Below are positions 52,925 to 63,560 of a stretch of 64,000 nt of DNA, piece after piece (the stretch's first letter is position 1; every line of letters starts with the position of its first letter). This stretch comes from Torymus aiolomorphi. Lineage: Eukaryota > Arthropoda > Insecta > Hymenoptera > Torymidae. The stretch lies in NCBI GenBank assembly GCA_036365515.1, contig CM070877.1, forward strand, positions 18,418,701-18,482,700, in the 5' to 3' direction. The notes beneath the pieces are model-generated. The model worked only from the letters and a program-made list of their open reading frames with translations, was not told where the DNA came from and did not search any database. The position numbers were made by a program, and so were the translations under genes.

Positions 52925-54096
52925 AGACACGAAAAAAAATTTTATCAAAATCGACAAATTTCATCATATATCGCCTTAAACATCATTTTGAACATTTTTT
53001 GTCTCGAAAATTTGTTTCACAGTTACAAAGCTTCCTCTATGAGGAAGCAAAAGTACTGAGTCTGTGAGGCTCCCTTGTATACAAGAATTTTGTTGTCCTT
53101 TTTGTGTTCTAAAAATAAATATTACTCACGTGTAATACTTCTCTCTAATTCTTTATCATAGTGCACAAAAACTATATAGCTTTTATGATTATCCATGCAA
53201 AAGCTATCACATGACATTTGGACACTGCTTTGTGAAATGACATTCTCAACAAATTCATATCTAGAATTCGTATATAGAATTTCCCAGCTTGGACTTTGCC
53301 ATCCAAACTGGTGCCATCTAATATTTCAAATACACATCGTGATCCGAAGGAATAAAATTAAATTTGTAGTTTTTCCCATCTATTTTAAATTCAACTGATC
53401 GGACATCCTCACAAACTGGATGTTGGAAATTGTTGAAAAAATCCTAAAATTAAATGTATTTATAAGGTGAATTACATTTTACATTATTTTTGTTGTTCAA
53501 AAACTTTTAAATATAATTTTTGGTGATTTTTATGTATTTTTCGATCTAGAAAAAAGGGCTCACTTACTATCATTGCCAAATTTGTACAGCTTTTTCTTTA
53601 TATTAAAAGCTTTAATTTTAGCCCTGATAAGATCGATGTGCCATAAAAAATAGCCCGGATATAAGAGTTTTTATTTTCCAATATTCAAGAAGTAAAAAAA
53701 TAAAATCTCCAAGAATGACCAATTTTTCACTCTTTTTGTAATTATCCGCAGACAAATGTCTCGAATTATTCTTTTATTTCATAATTCTATTTTTCATTAT
53801 GAATTTGATTACCGTAAATATAAATGATCCATATTAGAATAAAAAAATTGTTTGAATAAGCAAAAATAGAACATGTTTAATAAAAACATAATATAATTTA
53901 TTTATAAAAGTTATTATTACTTCATCGTGGTTCAATAAATTATTCCAAAGACTTTAATTTTTATTACTAAAATATTTTAATATCAAAAGTATATATTAAT
54001 ATATCAATCATGTTAAGAAAAGATTGGCAGTAATTACATTTTATATTTTTTACCGTAACTTATAATATAAGCGTTTATAGCTTAATAACAGCTTTT

Positions 54097-55996
54097 TTAA
54101 GATACAGGACATCCGCAGAATTGTGTTGATTTCGTTTTTTCCTAAAAATAAAAGAAATTTAACGTCAATTGTTTATTTTCTAGATTGCTTCATAAAACTC
54201 ATCTGATAGAAGAGCAATGGAAGTAATTGTAACCCTGGTAGAAATGTTAACAATAAATTGCCTATTTTTCAGCTAACTTTATGGCTAGGAATAATATTCT
54301 GCTTTTATTTAATAACTATGTACCAATTTAAAGTAAATTGTAGGTAGATACATTTTATAATACTTTTAGGTAGATTGTATTATTGCCATATATTTATTTT
54401 TGCTAAAAATGCTTCCACATTTACTTAAGGTGGTTCTCCTCGGACTCCCTAGTCAAAGCAGTGCTAAATGTAGAAATTACCTAAAAAAAAAAAAACCATA
54501 GTGTAATGTGATTTATTTATTTAAAATGATAGAGATAGTCAATGTATTATAAGTAAAGTGTATTTAACATGACTAAAATAACTTTTTTCACAAAATGGCG
54601 ATATTCTAGAAACTAGATATTGTCATTACAAATAATTGTTGATAAATCACTGGAATTTTTTATGTTTCTCAACCGATTTTAGTTTTCAAGGTCTCATTTT
54701 GCTCCTTAAAAAATTTCATGGGGACTTGCCGAAGGAAAAATTAAAAATTATTCAAAACTCAGAAAGTTATAGCCAATTAAAAGAATATTTTGTTTTAACG
54801 ACGTGCATAAATTTATGAACAATTATCTATAAGTTTCTGAGTTTTGAATAATTTTTAATTTTTCCTTCGGCAAGTCCCCACGAAATTTCTTAAGGAGCAA
54901 ATTGAGATCTTGAAAACTAAAATCGGTTGAGAAACGAAAAAGATTCCAGTGATTTATCAACAATTGTTTGTAGTGACGATATCTAGTTTCTAGAAAATCG
55001 CCATTTTGTGAAAAAAGTTATCTTATTCATGTTAAATACACTTTATTTATAATACATGGACTATCTCTATCATTTTAAATAAATAAATCACATTACAACT
55101 ATGGTTTTTTTAAATTTTAGGTAACTTCTACATTTAGCACTGCTTTGACCAGGGAGTCCGAGAAGAACCACCTTAACAGATTAACTATAACATATGGTTA
55201 ATTTTCTACCAGGGAATAAATTCGTTATTATTTTAATTAAATCCGCACAACTGATTAAGCTGCCATCTTGTTTTGATTGGGTTATAATTAGAAAGATAAA
55301 ACTGAAAGTTTTATTTTACATTAGAAATCCGTGTAACTTACCATCGATGCTTTGACTGCAGTTTCAAAAATTTCTTTGACACCATCGTTATTTATAGCAG
55401 AGCATTCGAGATAAGCGAAAGCTTTGATTTTGTCGGCCATCGCCTGACCTTCGGAGGACTTAATAGGTTCTTGCCAACTTTTGCTAAGCTCTTGAATTGT
55501 ATTACTATCATACCTTAAATCTGTTTTATTAGCTACTAAAACTATAGGTACTTTTTTGCAATACCGTTTGATTTCCGGCATCCATGTTTCCAGAATATTT
55601 TCGAGAGAGCTTGGACTATCGACTGAAAAGCATAACAAAATAACATCTGCACTTGGATAGGCTAATTGGCGAAGTCTGTAATATTCCTCCTGTCCTGCGG
55701 CATCCCATAATTCCAATTCGAACTGTAACAATGTAGCAGATGTAGTCTACTTCATTGTAAAGTGTAAAGATATATTCTTTTTTAATCAAAAGTAATACTA
55801 TGAAATTTAAGGTTTCAATTCTAACGATGATATTTTTACTTACTATGTCATGCTCTATTTCAATACTTGCTGAATATCTGTCAAGCATCGTAGGCCTATA
55901 TTGAGGAAATAAATTTTTCACGAACACTACAGATAAACAGGTTTTGCCGCAGGCACCATCTCCAATAATGACCAATTTTTTCCTTGTTCCTGACAT
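54097..55996 (-). CDS. Divergent Rho1-like small GTPase, three coding exons, 192 aa
   Basis: Join of 55996-55844, 55722-55342 and 54141-54097, read on the minus strand; both introns are phase 0 with GTAAGT donors. Seen: P-loop GDGACGKT (residues 12-19, K18/T19), switch I YRPT (T36), DAAGQ (58-62, catalytic Q62), NKTD (116-119), SA at 159-160, a Rho-type insert helix (about 122-143), and a C-terminus ending CGCPVS, so CPVS is a CaaX box with a second Cys two residues before it. Total length equals the 192 residues usual for Rho1. Known of the family: GTP/GDP switches that control actin from the prenylated inner plasma membrane. Odd points: the effector loop differs from the Rho YVPTVFENY pattern (R, M, L, D, R substitutions and one residue deleted before it), DTAGQ is DAAGQ, and the SAK lysine is Ile. 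There is little polybasic charge before the CaaX. Introns argue against a retrocopy. GTPase identity is very sure; paralogue identity is not. Confidence 0.93.
54233..55214. mobile_element. CCCTGGTAGAAA-ended MITE, split by a hairpin element
   Basis: The ends are CCCTGGTAGAAATG and its inverted copy ATTTTCTACCAGGG, as in the intact copy at 9166-9418. The internal sequence (ATGGCTA, TTTTTGCTAAAAATGCTTCCA, then CATATGGTTAATTTT) matches that copy until a TTAA, where a 744-bp palindrome interrupts it. Without the insert the element is about 234 bp. It lies inside the last Rho intron. No coding capacity. Confidence 0.85.
54429..55172. mobile_element. 744-bp palindromic element flanked by TTAA
   Basis: Two arms of about 340 bp are inverted copies of each other with scattered mismatches: the left arm starts GGTGGTTCTCCTCGGACTCC and the right arm ends GAGTCCGAGAAGAACCACC. 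A loop of about 60 bp lies near 54771-54828. TTAA sits on both sides (54425-54428 and 55173-55176), as made by piggyBac-type insertion at TTAA. The uninterrupted relative at 9166-9418 has a single TTAA at the matching place, which gives the empty site. If transcribed, the RNA would fold into a very long hairpin. Confidence 0.85.
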
Positions 55997-56000
55997 TAAC

Positions 56001-56308
56001 ACTGAGAAAAGTGTGAAGATTAAGAATTATTTATAACAAGTATTCTTAATATTATTCTATTGTATAACATGATTATACGAATAAGCAGCCATTGTACTTT
56101 TATTATTCGAAATTATTATTTTATATCGTTATTAGTTAAGTATTGAAATAATGTCTTATTTGTAAAACAGTAAAAATTTATGTTGAAAACAAAAGAAATG
56201 AACTAAATTATTTACAATTATCTTCGTTCAACGTGTATACCTAACCTGATATATTTAGAAAAAGGTTTTTTAAAATAGCACTATAGTTATTTACTTTATG
56301 TACTTACA
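56001..56308 (-). other. Probable 5'-UTR intron of the Rho-like gene
   Basis: On the minus strand a good acceptor (CACTTTTCTCAG, AG ending at 56002) lies five bases before the ATG at 55996, so the first coding exon probably starts at 56001. The nearest good donor upstream is GTAAGT at 56307-56302 after an A-rich stretch, giving a 306-bp intron and an untranslated first exon ending at 56308. The transcription start was not located; I saw no convincing TATA or initiator. The donor choice is inference. Confidence 0.5.
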
Positions 56309-57100
56309 TATTTTTCTGTAGATAAATTTTCGTAGTCTACGATATCTACGTAAAATATATGTTGAAAAACTACACCGAAATCCTGTCATAGACGTGCAGT
56401 TCGTTGTAAGTCTCAGTTATTTATGTTCAAATGTCACTTTAATCGCGTTAACATCGTATTATCTACAGCAAAGAAAGATAAGATAGTAAGTTTTTGCTCC
56501 ATATAGAGTTATTCAATCGATTATAATGACAATTTTCGCTATGATTCACAATAATGTGAATTTCAAGCTTTGATTATGATAATGCTTTAAAGATTATAAT
56601 ACAATATCTGTATCCTAATATAAATATCTAAATACGACTAGAAAAGAGTTTCGTGAAATTCAAATTATTAAGTTAGTTAAGGATATAGTCTAAAATTTTC
56701 AATACATGCTTTCATATATGATTTGACATGCAATTTCATTATAATTAGACATGCTTTCATGCCTGATTAAATAACTTATATAAATAATAAACATTCTTTT
56801 TCGAAATATCACATATATTACTCATTATTCATTATTATTACTTATTATTCAATAAATTTTCCAAACAAAAGATCTTTTTCTATAAACTAAAACGTGCTAT
56901 TCTCCGAGATTCGATTTAAAAGAATGAAAACTTGATGAATCTAAATCGAGAAATTTTGACAGTAAATGTTTAGGTTTCTCATTAGTAAAGTACAAGAGAG
57001 CAGGCATATAAATAGTTGCGCTGTATTGGATTCCAATACTACGAAAGTTGCGAATTTGCATTATTCGAAGCTTTTGCTGTTCGCTAATACTTATTAGCCT
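56309..57100. other. AT-rich flank upstream of the Rho-like gene
   Basis: Should contain the untranslated first exon and promoter of the GTPase gene. A local palindrome GTAGTCTACGATATCTACG lies near 56332. No clear TATA or initiator seen. Confidence 0.4.
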
Positions 57101-57990
57101 GCTAGACAACAACATCTACCCTATCAAACCTCTTCAATAATTAAAATAGATTTCCAGACCTAAATCTCGCAAAGTTCGCCACACCAGAGAGATCCAATTT
57201 ATTACCGCGTATCCTAGCACATAAAAGACCCACTTTAAAGCTAATCTGCGCACACATGCTTCAGATCCTCCCCCTCTAGAAATTCTCTCTTGCAAAAATA
57301 TTATCAAACCATCAACAACTCACGCGAAACAGCTTCATTGCAACAAAGTCCGGCGCCACGGCCGACTTCCTGCTCCGCCGAAATCAATCGCATCATCGCA
57401 TATAAAACGGCTATTTCAAGACCGCTCGCGTGTTATCCCAACTGCAGCGCGTCCGTATAAACCCCTGCGTGCATGCGCGCGTGCGCACTTTCTCTCTCTC
57501 TCTCTCTAAGCAGCTGCTAATTCGGTAGTGTACACACGCGCAAACAAAGGCCAGCACGTGCAGCGCGTGGATCACTCAATTAATCACTCGCGCGCGCTAT
57601 GGCGAAAGGCGAGGCCTCCCCTCTCTCTCCGCGCAAATATCGTAAATCGCGAGCGCATTACGCTATTAGCGCTTCGCGGAGGCGAGCGTGCGAAATGATT
57701 TACAGGACGTTTACTTGCCCGGCCCCGCGGCTCATTAAAATGCCGCTGTGAGGCTTTTTCGAGGAGGGAGAGACAGGCTTATCTGAGATGTAATTCAGTG
57801 TTAGCGAATCGTCGGAGCGTTTTTTTCTTGGTCATGCGGAGGGTGAGTTTTGAGATGCTTGCGTAGGTAGTCGGCGAATATGATTTACGCTTTGCATTTA
57901 TTGCCATGCGATCTTTGGTGTGCGCGTGCGGTTTCGATGGGTATGCGAAAAATGCCAGTCGGCGGCGGCGGCTTATTATTTATTAAGTGG
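57100..57990. other. Skew-switch island 34
   Basis: First island after the Rho locus. A/C left arm (57110-57330), CpG core with CT tract at 57489-57508, G/T right arm (57770-57960). Confidence 0.7.
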
Positions 57991-59040
57991 TTCATCGGTT
58001 AATTTGAGTGATAAATGAATTATAAAGTTTTACGATGAGAGTGCTTAATTGCTGACATAAATTAAGTCGATATTATGTTGATGAGGTTTTTTTTTGCGAA
58101 ATTAGTTTTATTCCAAATTGACTGGATTAATTTTTGGCGATTGAAATTAAATTGCAATAAAACTATGGTCACATTTTTATAATTAATAAATTAGATGCGG
58201 GAAATTAATTTAACGTTTATTTAGCAACTCATACTATATGGTGCTAATTATATTCGAATGCTATGGTTAAAGATGGACTCTAATTAAAACGAATGTAAAA
58301 AATCGTTGTTGTTTGTTTTGCGACAAGATTTATTTGCGTGTATATTGATTTATTTAAAAAAATAATTATTTTTTAACGATCCATCATCATAAATCTGAAT
58401 TATTTACGGTTGGAAGTAGATATACTCTTCATTATTTTTTACAGTTCACATTCCTTCTTACAACAGTAACGACATTTTTTATTATAACAATATAAGTTAG
58501 AATAATAGAAACATTTGTCAGTTTAATTACTGCAAATAGAGGCCTACTGTTATGCACGCAACTATCCTTTTAATAATTAATATATGAAAATTATAAAATA
58601 GAACTTTTATTGATATTTACGTCACCAAATTAGTATATGAAGTTTTGTAACATTCTCTACCTCATACGGTATGACAACTGTTTAAAATCGTGAAAATAAA
58701 TTTTAATAAAAATGGTGACATGTAAAAATGATTAATAAAAAAATTAAGAAAAAACAACGGCTCACGTTATTCTTTCTTTATTCGTCCTTCATTGATGCTC
58801 AATCATTACGCGCTTGTGTCGTTTTATGTCGTTTCCCTCAAGGCAGTATCGACGTTACGCGAGACCCGCTTCTCATTCAATTCGGCAAAAAATATGATTC
58901 CTCGCAAAATGATTTCGCCTTGGAGATTATAATCACCAAACGACACTGATGGATAATTAAATGATCGTAAAGTCCTTACGCGGTATAATTTACTATCATT
59001 ATACAAGACCTATTCAAAACTATTTTGTAGCTAAAATATA
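57990..59040. other. AT-rich spacer, nothing seen
   Basis: A slightly GC-richer 58790-58930 patch has a short open frame without recognised similarity. Confidence 0.55.
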
Positions 59041-59780
59041 TGTATACAACATCAATCGTTATACAAATTGGGAACCTCGACAACACACGCCGAGCATAAA
59101 TATCCCCCCACTCCTTTCGCCATCCTCTTACAAACCAATCGCATTAACCCCTTCCCTAATCTCTCCTGGTCTCCGGCATATCGATCGCAAATCCTCACAC
59201 GGAACGCCTTATTCTACACAATTCTGCGCCCCGAAATCCGCACACACACCGCGGCCTTCTCGGAACGCGCGCCGCTCGTATTTACGACGCGTACGGAATT
59301 AATCTCTCTTTCCTTTGACGCGCGTGCGAGGAAAAAAAGGAAGCGCGAGAGGCGAGAAACGCTAAGGAGGGAGAGATTAAAAGGACGGAGGGTCAGGGCC
59401 GCGGCGCGCGCTTTCATAAATCATCGGACGCGAGAGAGAGAGAGTCCTATCTGGAAAATCTGGTCTTTGTAAGAGAGCTTCCTCGCTTTTTCTGGTTCCC
59501 TTTTTTTATGGGCAGGCCGAGATTTATGCCGCGCTTGCTCGTATTATTGCTCGGTATTTTAGGTGCGCGCCGCTACCGGACGAGGCGCGCCGCGCTCGGA
59601 CTTATGTAAGGCGCGCGCGCGCGCGGCGAGGCTGTGTGAACTCGTGTGTATATATGTATGCACGGTGAGATTAAGGTAGGAGTCGATGAATGGTTAAATG
59701 AGGCGCTTTTCAGGTCCTGGATGTAAGATGTTTTTCGGCCCAAGCTGTATGAATGGCGTGGTTTTACAATTTTTCGTTGT
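59040..59780. other. Skew-switch island 35
   Basis: A/C left arm (59070-59250), alternating CG tract at 59611-59625, G/T right arm (59630-59800). Confidence 0.7.
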
Positions 59781-59892
59781 GTAAGAAGTCGAATAGGGGG
59801 TTCGAATGGAATAATAATTTTAGGTAGTTGTGTGAAATATTTTGATTTATAAATTTTCTTTTTTATGTAATTCACTAAATTTGTGGTCGAAT

Positions 59893-60087
59893 GAAAAAAG
59901 GGCACATGTCCATCTTTTTTTTGACAAAATGAATTGACATTATTTTTGTGTTATTTGAGAACTGAGGCATAAGTTTATAATAAAATTTTCTTGAAAATCT
60001 AATTTTTTTTATGAAGAAAAGTTATTTTGAAAAGGGAACAAGTCCAATATCTCGAAAACTTTTTGAAGTGACATGTGCCCCTTTTTC
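59893..60087. mobile_element. 195-bp MITE with GAAAAA(A/G)GGGCACATGTC ends
   Basis: The left end GAAAAAAGGGCACATGTC is matched in reverse at 60070-60087. A third, degenerate copy (AAAGGGAACAAGTCC) lies inside at about 60032-60047. The body is AT-rich and non-coding. Confidence 0.75.
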
Positions 60088-60189
60088 CGTACGATCGCAT
60101 AAATATCAAATCTTGTGTAGAAATGTTAACACAAGATACAATATATATAGTGTATGGATAGTATATCATCTTTTGATAATCAAAATACA

Positions 60190-61400
60190 AATGAAATAAT
60201 TCCTCTAAGATTGGCATTTATTCCTGGAACGTATACATATACCACATCAGAAAGAAAATCGCGATTATCATAATACCCATCATGTACTCGAAAATAGAAT
60301 TTAAACCATCCCGGAATAATTAATCACGCGTTCATATTAATTTGAGACGCACAACAGCCGGCGCATTCTCGCGTATATAGCAAACCACTCATTTCTGTCC
60401 CCGCGCATACGTAAACATTCGCTTATGTAGGGATTGCGCGACGTATACGCGGCTCTATAATCCCGAAGATCGCGAATCTATATTCGCATGCAAATGCTAA
60501 TCCGCGTGCGCGCGCATTCCCCTCCGCCGCGTGGTGGTATATACGTCAATACGATAGAGCGAGCCTCTATATAGGTACCTACGCGGATTCCCATTGCGCG
60601 TCGAAGTATAAAATACGCATTTTGTTGCCGTGAAATTTCGCGCTTTTCTCATACGCAAACACACGCAGGAATTCTACACGCGTATATATATAATTGCCGT
60701 AAAGCCCCGAGTTTATCACCGTGCGAAGGGTACAATAAACATTCCCTAGGGTATTTTCTGAAAAACGCTTAATTATTCGAAACCTCCGTCGATTTTTCCC
60801 ACCCGCCCGCCCGTCTTTTCATTACCGCTCTCCCTTACCTCTCTACAATTTTAAATCTTCTTAATTTTCTCCCTCGCTTCACTTTATCTCCCGGCGGACA
60901 TCTCTTCTCCCTCCTGGCTTTTTCCCCGGGCGAGCCCCCCCCCCCCCCCGAAATTACGTATAAGTCACCGAATTTACGTTGGCTCCATGCGCGGCTCCGC
61001 AGAGCCAATTCCAGATTCCGAGTCATTTAACTGGCTACCGGGGAATGCGCGCGCGCGTCTTATATTCCTAGAGAGGACTGCACATCGCTCGCGTGTGTAT
61101 ATAGGGTCCACACGCTACGTTTAAATTTACCGGGCGCGCGTGATACACGCGCGGTGGAACGATCTTGTTATTTTTTATCGCGAGGGTGTTAGTTTATAGT
61201 GGACGCGTTGAGGGTATTTCTACGGAAAAGTTGTACGGTCACGCGAGTGCCATCGTATAACTTCGGGACGGGGGGAGGAGAAGAGAGAGGGAGGGGAACT
61301 TGGGGTTTAGGGTAATCTGGATGAATTGACAGGATGAGGAGCGTGTTGGGATGTTTGATTTTTAAATTGAGATAATACGGGGTTTTAGGTATATTTATTT
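60190..61400. other. Skew-switch island 36
   Basis: A/C left arm (60240-60420), TATATAGGTA at 60568, C15 at 60935, G/T right arm (61150-61400). Confidence 0.7.
60935..60949 (+). repeat. C15 homopolymer
   Basis: G15 on the minus strand, a G-quadruplex candidate in an island core. Confidence 0.9.
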
Positions 61401-61553
61401 TAGGTTAGTCGAGTTTCTTTTATTTTCTTGGACACACTTATAATTAATTACCGACGGAACAGTAAAAATGTATGGTAATTATTTTTATTTTTTAAACTAT
61501 TCAGTCTAGATAATTACATCTAGTTTTGATGAAAAAAATTAAATAATAAATGA

Positions 61554-61921
61554 GTACACGGAAAGAATAAAACAGTAAAATCAACTGAATTAGGGAAGTA
61601 ATAATTCCATTTTGCCAAAAATGGAAATTCTGCTTTTAAAAAAATGGAGATTCTACATTTTAAAATGGAAAGTTTACTTTTCAAGAATGGAGATTCTATA
61701 TTTCATAATGGACTACTACATTTCAAAATGGAAATTCTACCTTTTAAGAATGGAGATTCTACTTACATTTCAAAATGGAAATTCTACTTTTTAAGAATGG
61801 AGATTCTACATTTCAAAATGGAACTTCTACCGATATTTTTAAAAGTAAAACGAACTTGCCACTTTATAGTCAAACCAACTGTAGGAAATGTAGAATTAAC
61901 TAATTATTTTTTTTCGTGTAT
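61554..61921. mobile_element. MITE built around a minisatellite
   Basis: It starts TACACGGAAAGAATAA and ends with the inverted near-copy TACACGAAAAAAATAA. The ends resemble the TACACGGAGAGAA family at 44157 but are distinct. The central 61618-61835 stretch is a tandem array; no protein is implied even though frames stay open through it. Confidence 0.65.
61618..61835 (+). repeat. About ten diverged units of AATGGARATTCTACWTTTYAA
   Basis: Units of about 20-21 bp read AATGG(A)(A/G)ATTCTAC followed by TTTTAAG or ATTTCAA. Two unit types alternate in places (AATGGAAATTCTAC / AATGGAGATTCTAC), a higher-order dimer. Enclosed by the inverted ends at 61554 and 61921. Confidence 0.85.
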
Positions 61922-62340
61922 TTACGATCACGCGTAGATTTTAGTTTATGCGTAGAAATTTTATAGAGACTTCAACATTTATTCTTCAAAAGTAAGGTTA
62001 TAGCAAGTTATAAAATAAATGGTGAATGACAAACTTCGTATAAGCTATTAGCGAACAAGTCAAAGCAACATAGTTTGCAAGAAGTCAAGAATTATTTTAT
62101 ATTTCTGGCATGACTTTTATTTTATAGTTTATTCGAAAGAATTTAATTTATTTTAAATATTTCCAATCTGTCGTAAGATCCTGAATGATGTAACACGACT
62201 CAAGTTATTTTATTATCAATCGAAGTAACGGTATGCTCACTTCATTTTTCACGAGAAATAAATTTATTTATATGAAAAGGTCTTTGTTCCCCGTTAAAGT
62301 GTACGGTTGCATCGCAATTTTATGAAACTTATTTGCAATA
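61922..62340. other. AT-rich spacer, nothing seen
   Basis: Featureless. Confidence 0.6.
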
Positions 62341-63560
62341 AGTCTTTTCATTTACAGCTGTGTGGTGAAATTTTTAATAGGTTTGTCTCAGGTTTCAGAG
62401 CATACGAGAAAGTCACGAATCCATAAACAAATCGACAAAATTGTTATTACTCACTTTAACACTCTTCATCAAAGTAAAAATCATAATTCGAAGACAATAC
62501 CACCCAGTATTTCACAGCCCAGAAGAAACTTTCATTTTTATTTCTACACTTTTTCGAATTCCACGCGCCGCTCGAAACGAACGAGCGCGTAAAAAAAATT
62601 TCACTATACACCACACGTGCAATATTTTCACCGCTCGCGAGCACAAAAGAGGAGCGAAAGTCGCGCAGAAGGGCGATTGTCATGTAAACTCGGCCCGCGG
62701 CGCCGAAAATCAACATCCGGGAAAAAAACCCGTGCACGACGCGGCCGCGGACGCAAAAGTAACGAAATACCTCTGAATTACAAATCGTCCCTTTTCGAAG
62801 GCGCGAATTCTCGCATTCGTACTATGTACGTATAAACACACACATAGAGAGTGCAGTAGTAGCCCCGGTGACGACGGCGACGGCAACGCGATTTTAATTC
62901 CGACAATCCCTTAAGCCCGTAACGAGATTTCACGCTTTCGGATTTCGCGAGGCGCGTGTAGTCTCTCTCGTATATATTTTCGTCTCTCACGAACTTCCCT
63001 CTCCCACTGTCAGTGTGTGGGTGAGTACGTGTCAACGTAACGACGTAGATTTCGCGTATATATAATACACGAGCGCAGTTACGCGAATATATATACTGTG
63101 TACGTGGGTGTAAACTACGCGCATATACACCGCGTCGTGGATTTTGATAGATTGGACGCGGGCTGCTTGACTGATTAAATTCCCAGCTGGCGACGTAGTT
63201 TCTCCGCGCGTACTTTTTCAACTCGGCGGGGGAAAATTGAAATCGAACGCAACCGGGCGTTTTGTGTCGGCGGGCTCGAATGTTTTGTTCGCCGTTTTAC
63301 CGGCGTGTTTATGTGTGTCGATGATTGCGCGCGGCAGCGAGTCGTTACGGGTGAAGAGCGACTCGTGATCGAGCGGGTGCAGGTGACAAATTGGATCGTA
63401 AAAAGAGCTGTTTTTCCGAAAATATTTTTTCGATTGCTCGTGCGGTGGACAGGATTGATCTTGGTTGGGCGCTTTTATGCGGGCGCGAATCGATTGATTG
63501 TTGATAGGAAGTATTGGCAAACGTGCTGTGAAATACGGGTGTAACTGTGAAATTCGTCTT
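62340..63560. other. Skew-switch island 37
   Basis: A/C left arm (62400-62720), core with several GTATATATA words (62970-63090), G/T right arm (63240-63550). Confidence 0.7.

Larger units (their letters stand above)
51860..54096. other. Island-free, repeat-rich flank downstream of the Rho-like gene
   Basis: Holds the truncated MITE at 52121 and a second repetitive body: AATAAGCTTTATNCNATGAAAATC occurs at about 52087 and again at 52793, before the CA tract and a small GCTTCCTCTATGAGGAAGC palindrome at 53029. From 53060 to 54096 the sequence is AT-rich, with nothing recognised. Confidence 0.55.
54142..55341 (-). other. Last intron (1200 bp) of the Rho-like gene, filled by mobile DNA
   Basis: The donor GTAAGT starts at 55341 directly after codon 178. 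The acceptor CTTTTATTTTTAG ends at 54142 directly before a 14-codon terminal exon. Phase 0 on both sides and a final protein of 192 residues support the pairing. About 980 of its 1200 bases are the nested mobile element at 54233-55214; without it the intron would be about 220 bp. Confidence 0.85.

Noticed and set aside
54636..54818. 60-codon frame inside the palindrome
   Set aside because: It runs from one arm into the loop of the hairpin element and has no recognisable product.
55303..55341. A 40-nt minus-strand intron (55341-55302) that would give the Rho-like protein a CGFN ending
   Set aside because: The intron is very short, CGFN is a poor CaaX, and the added tail is un-Rho-like. The exon at 54141-54097 gives CPVS and the usual 192 residues.
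61618..61835. CRISPR-like array
   Set aside because: Units are contiguous and diverged with no unique spacers, in a eukaryotic MITE-like element.
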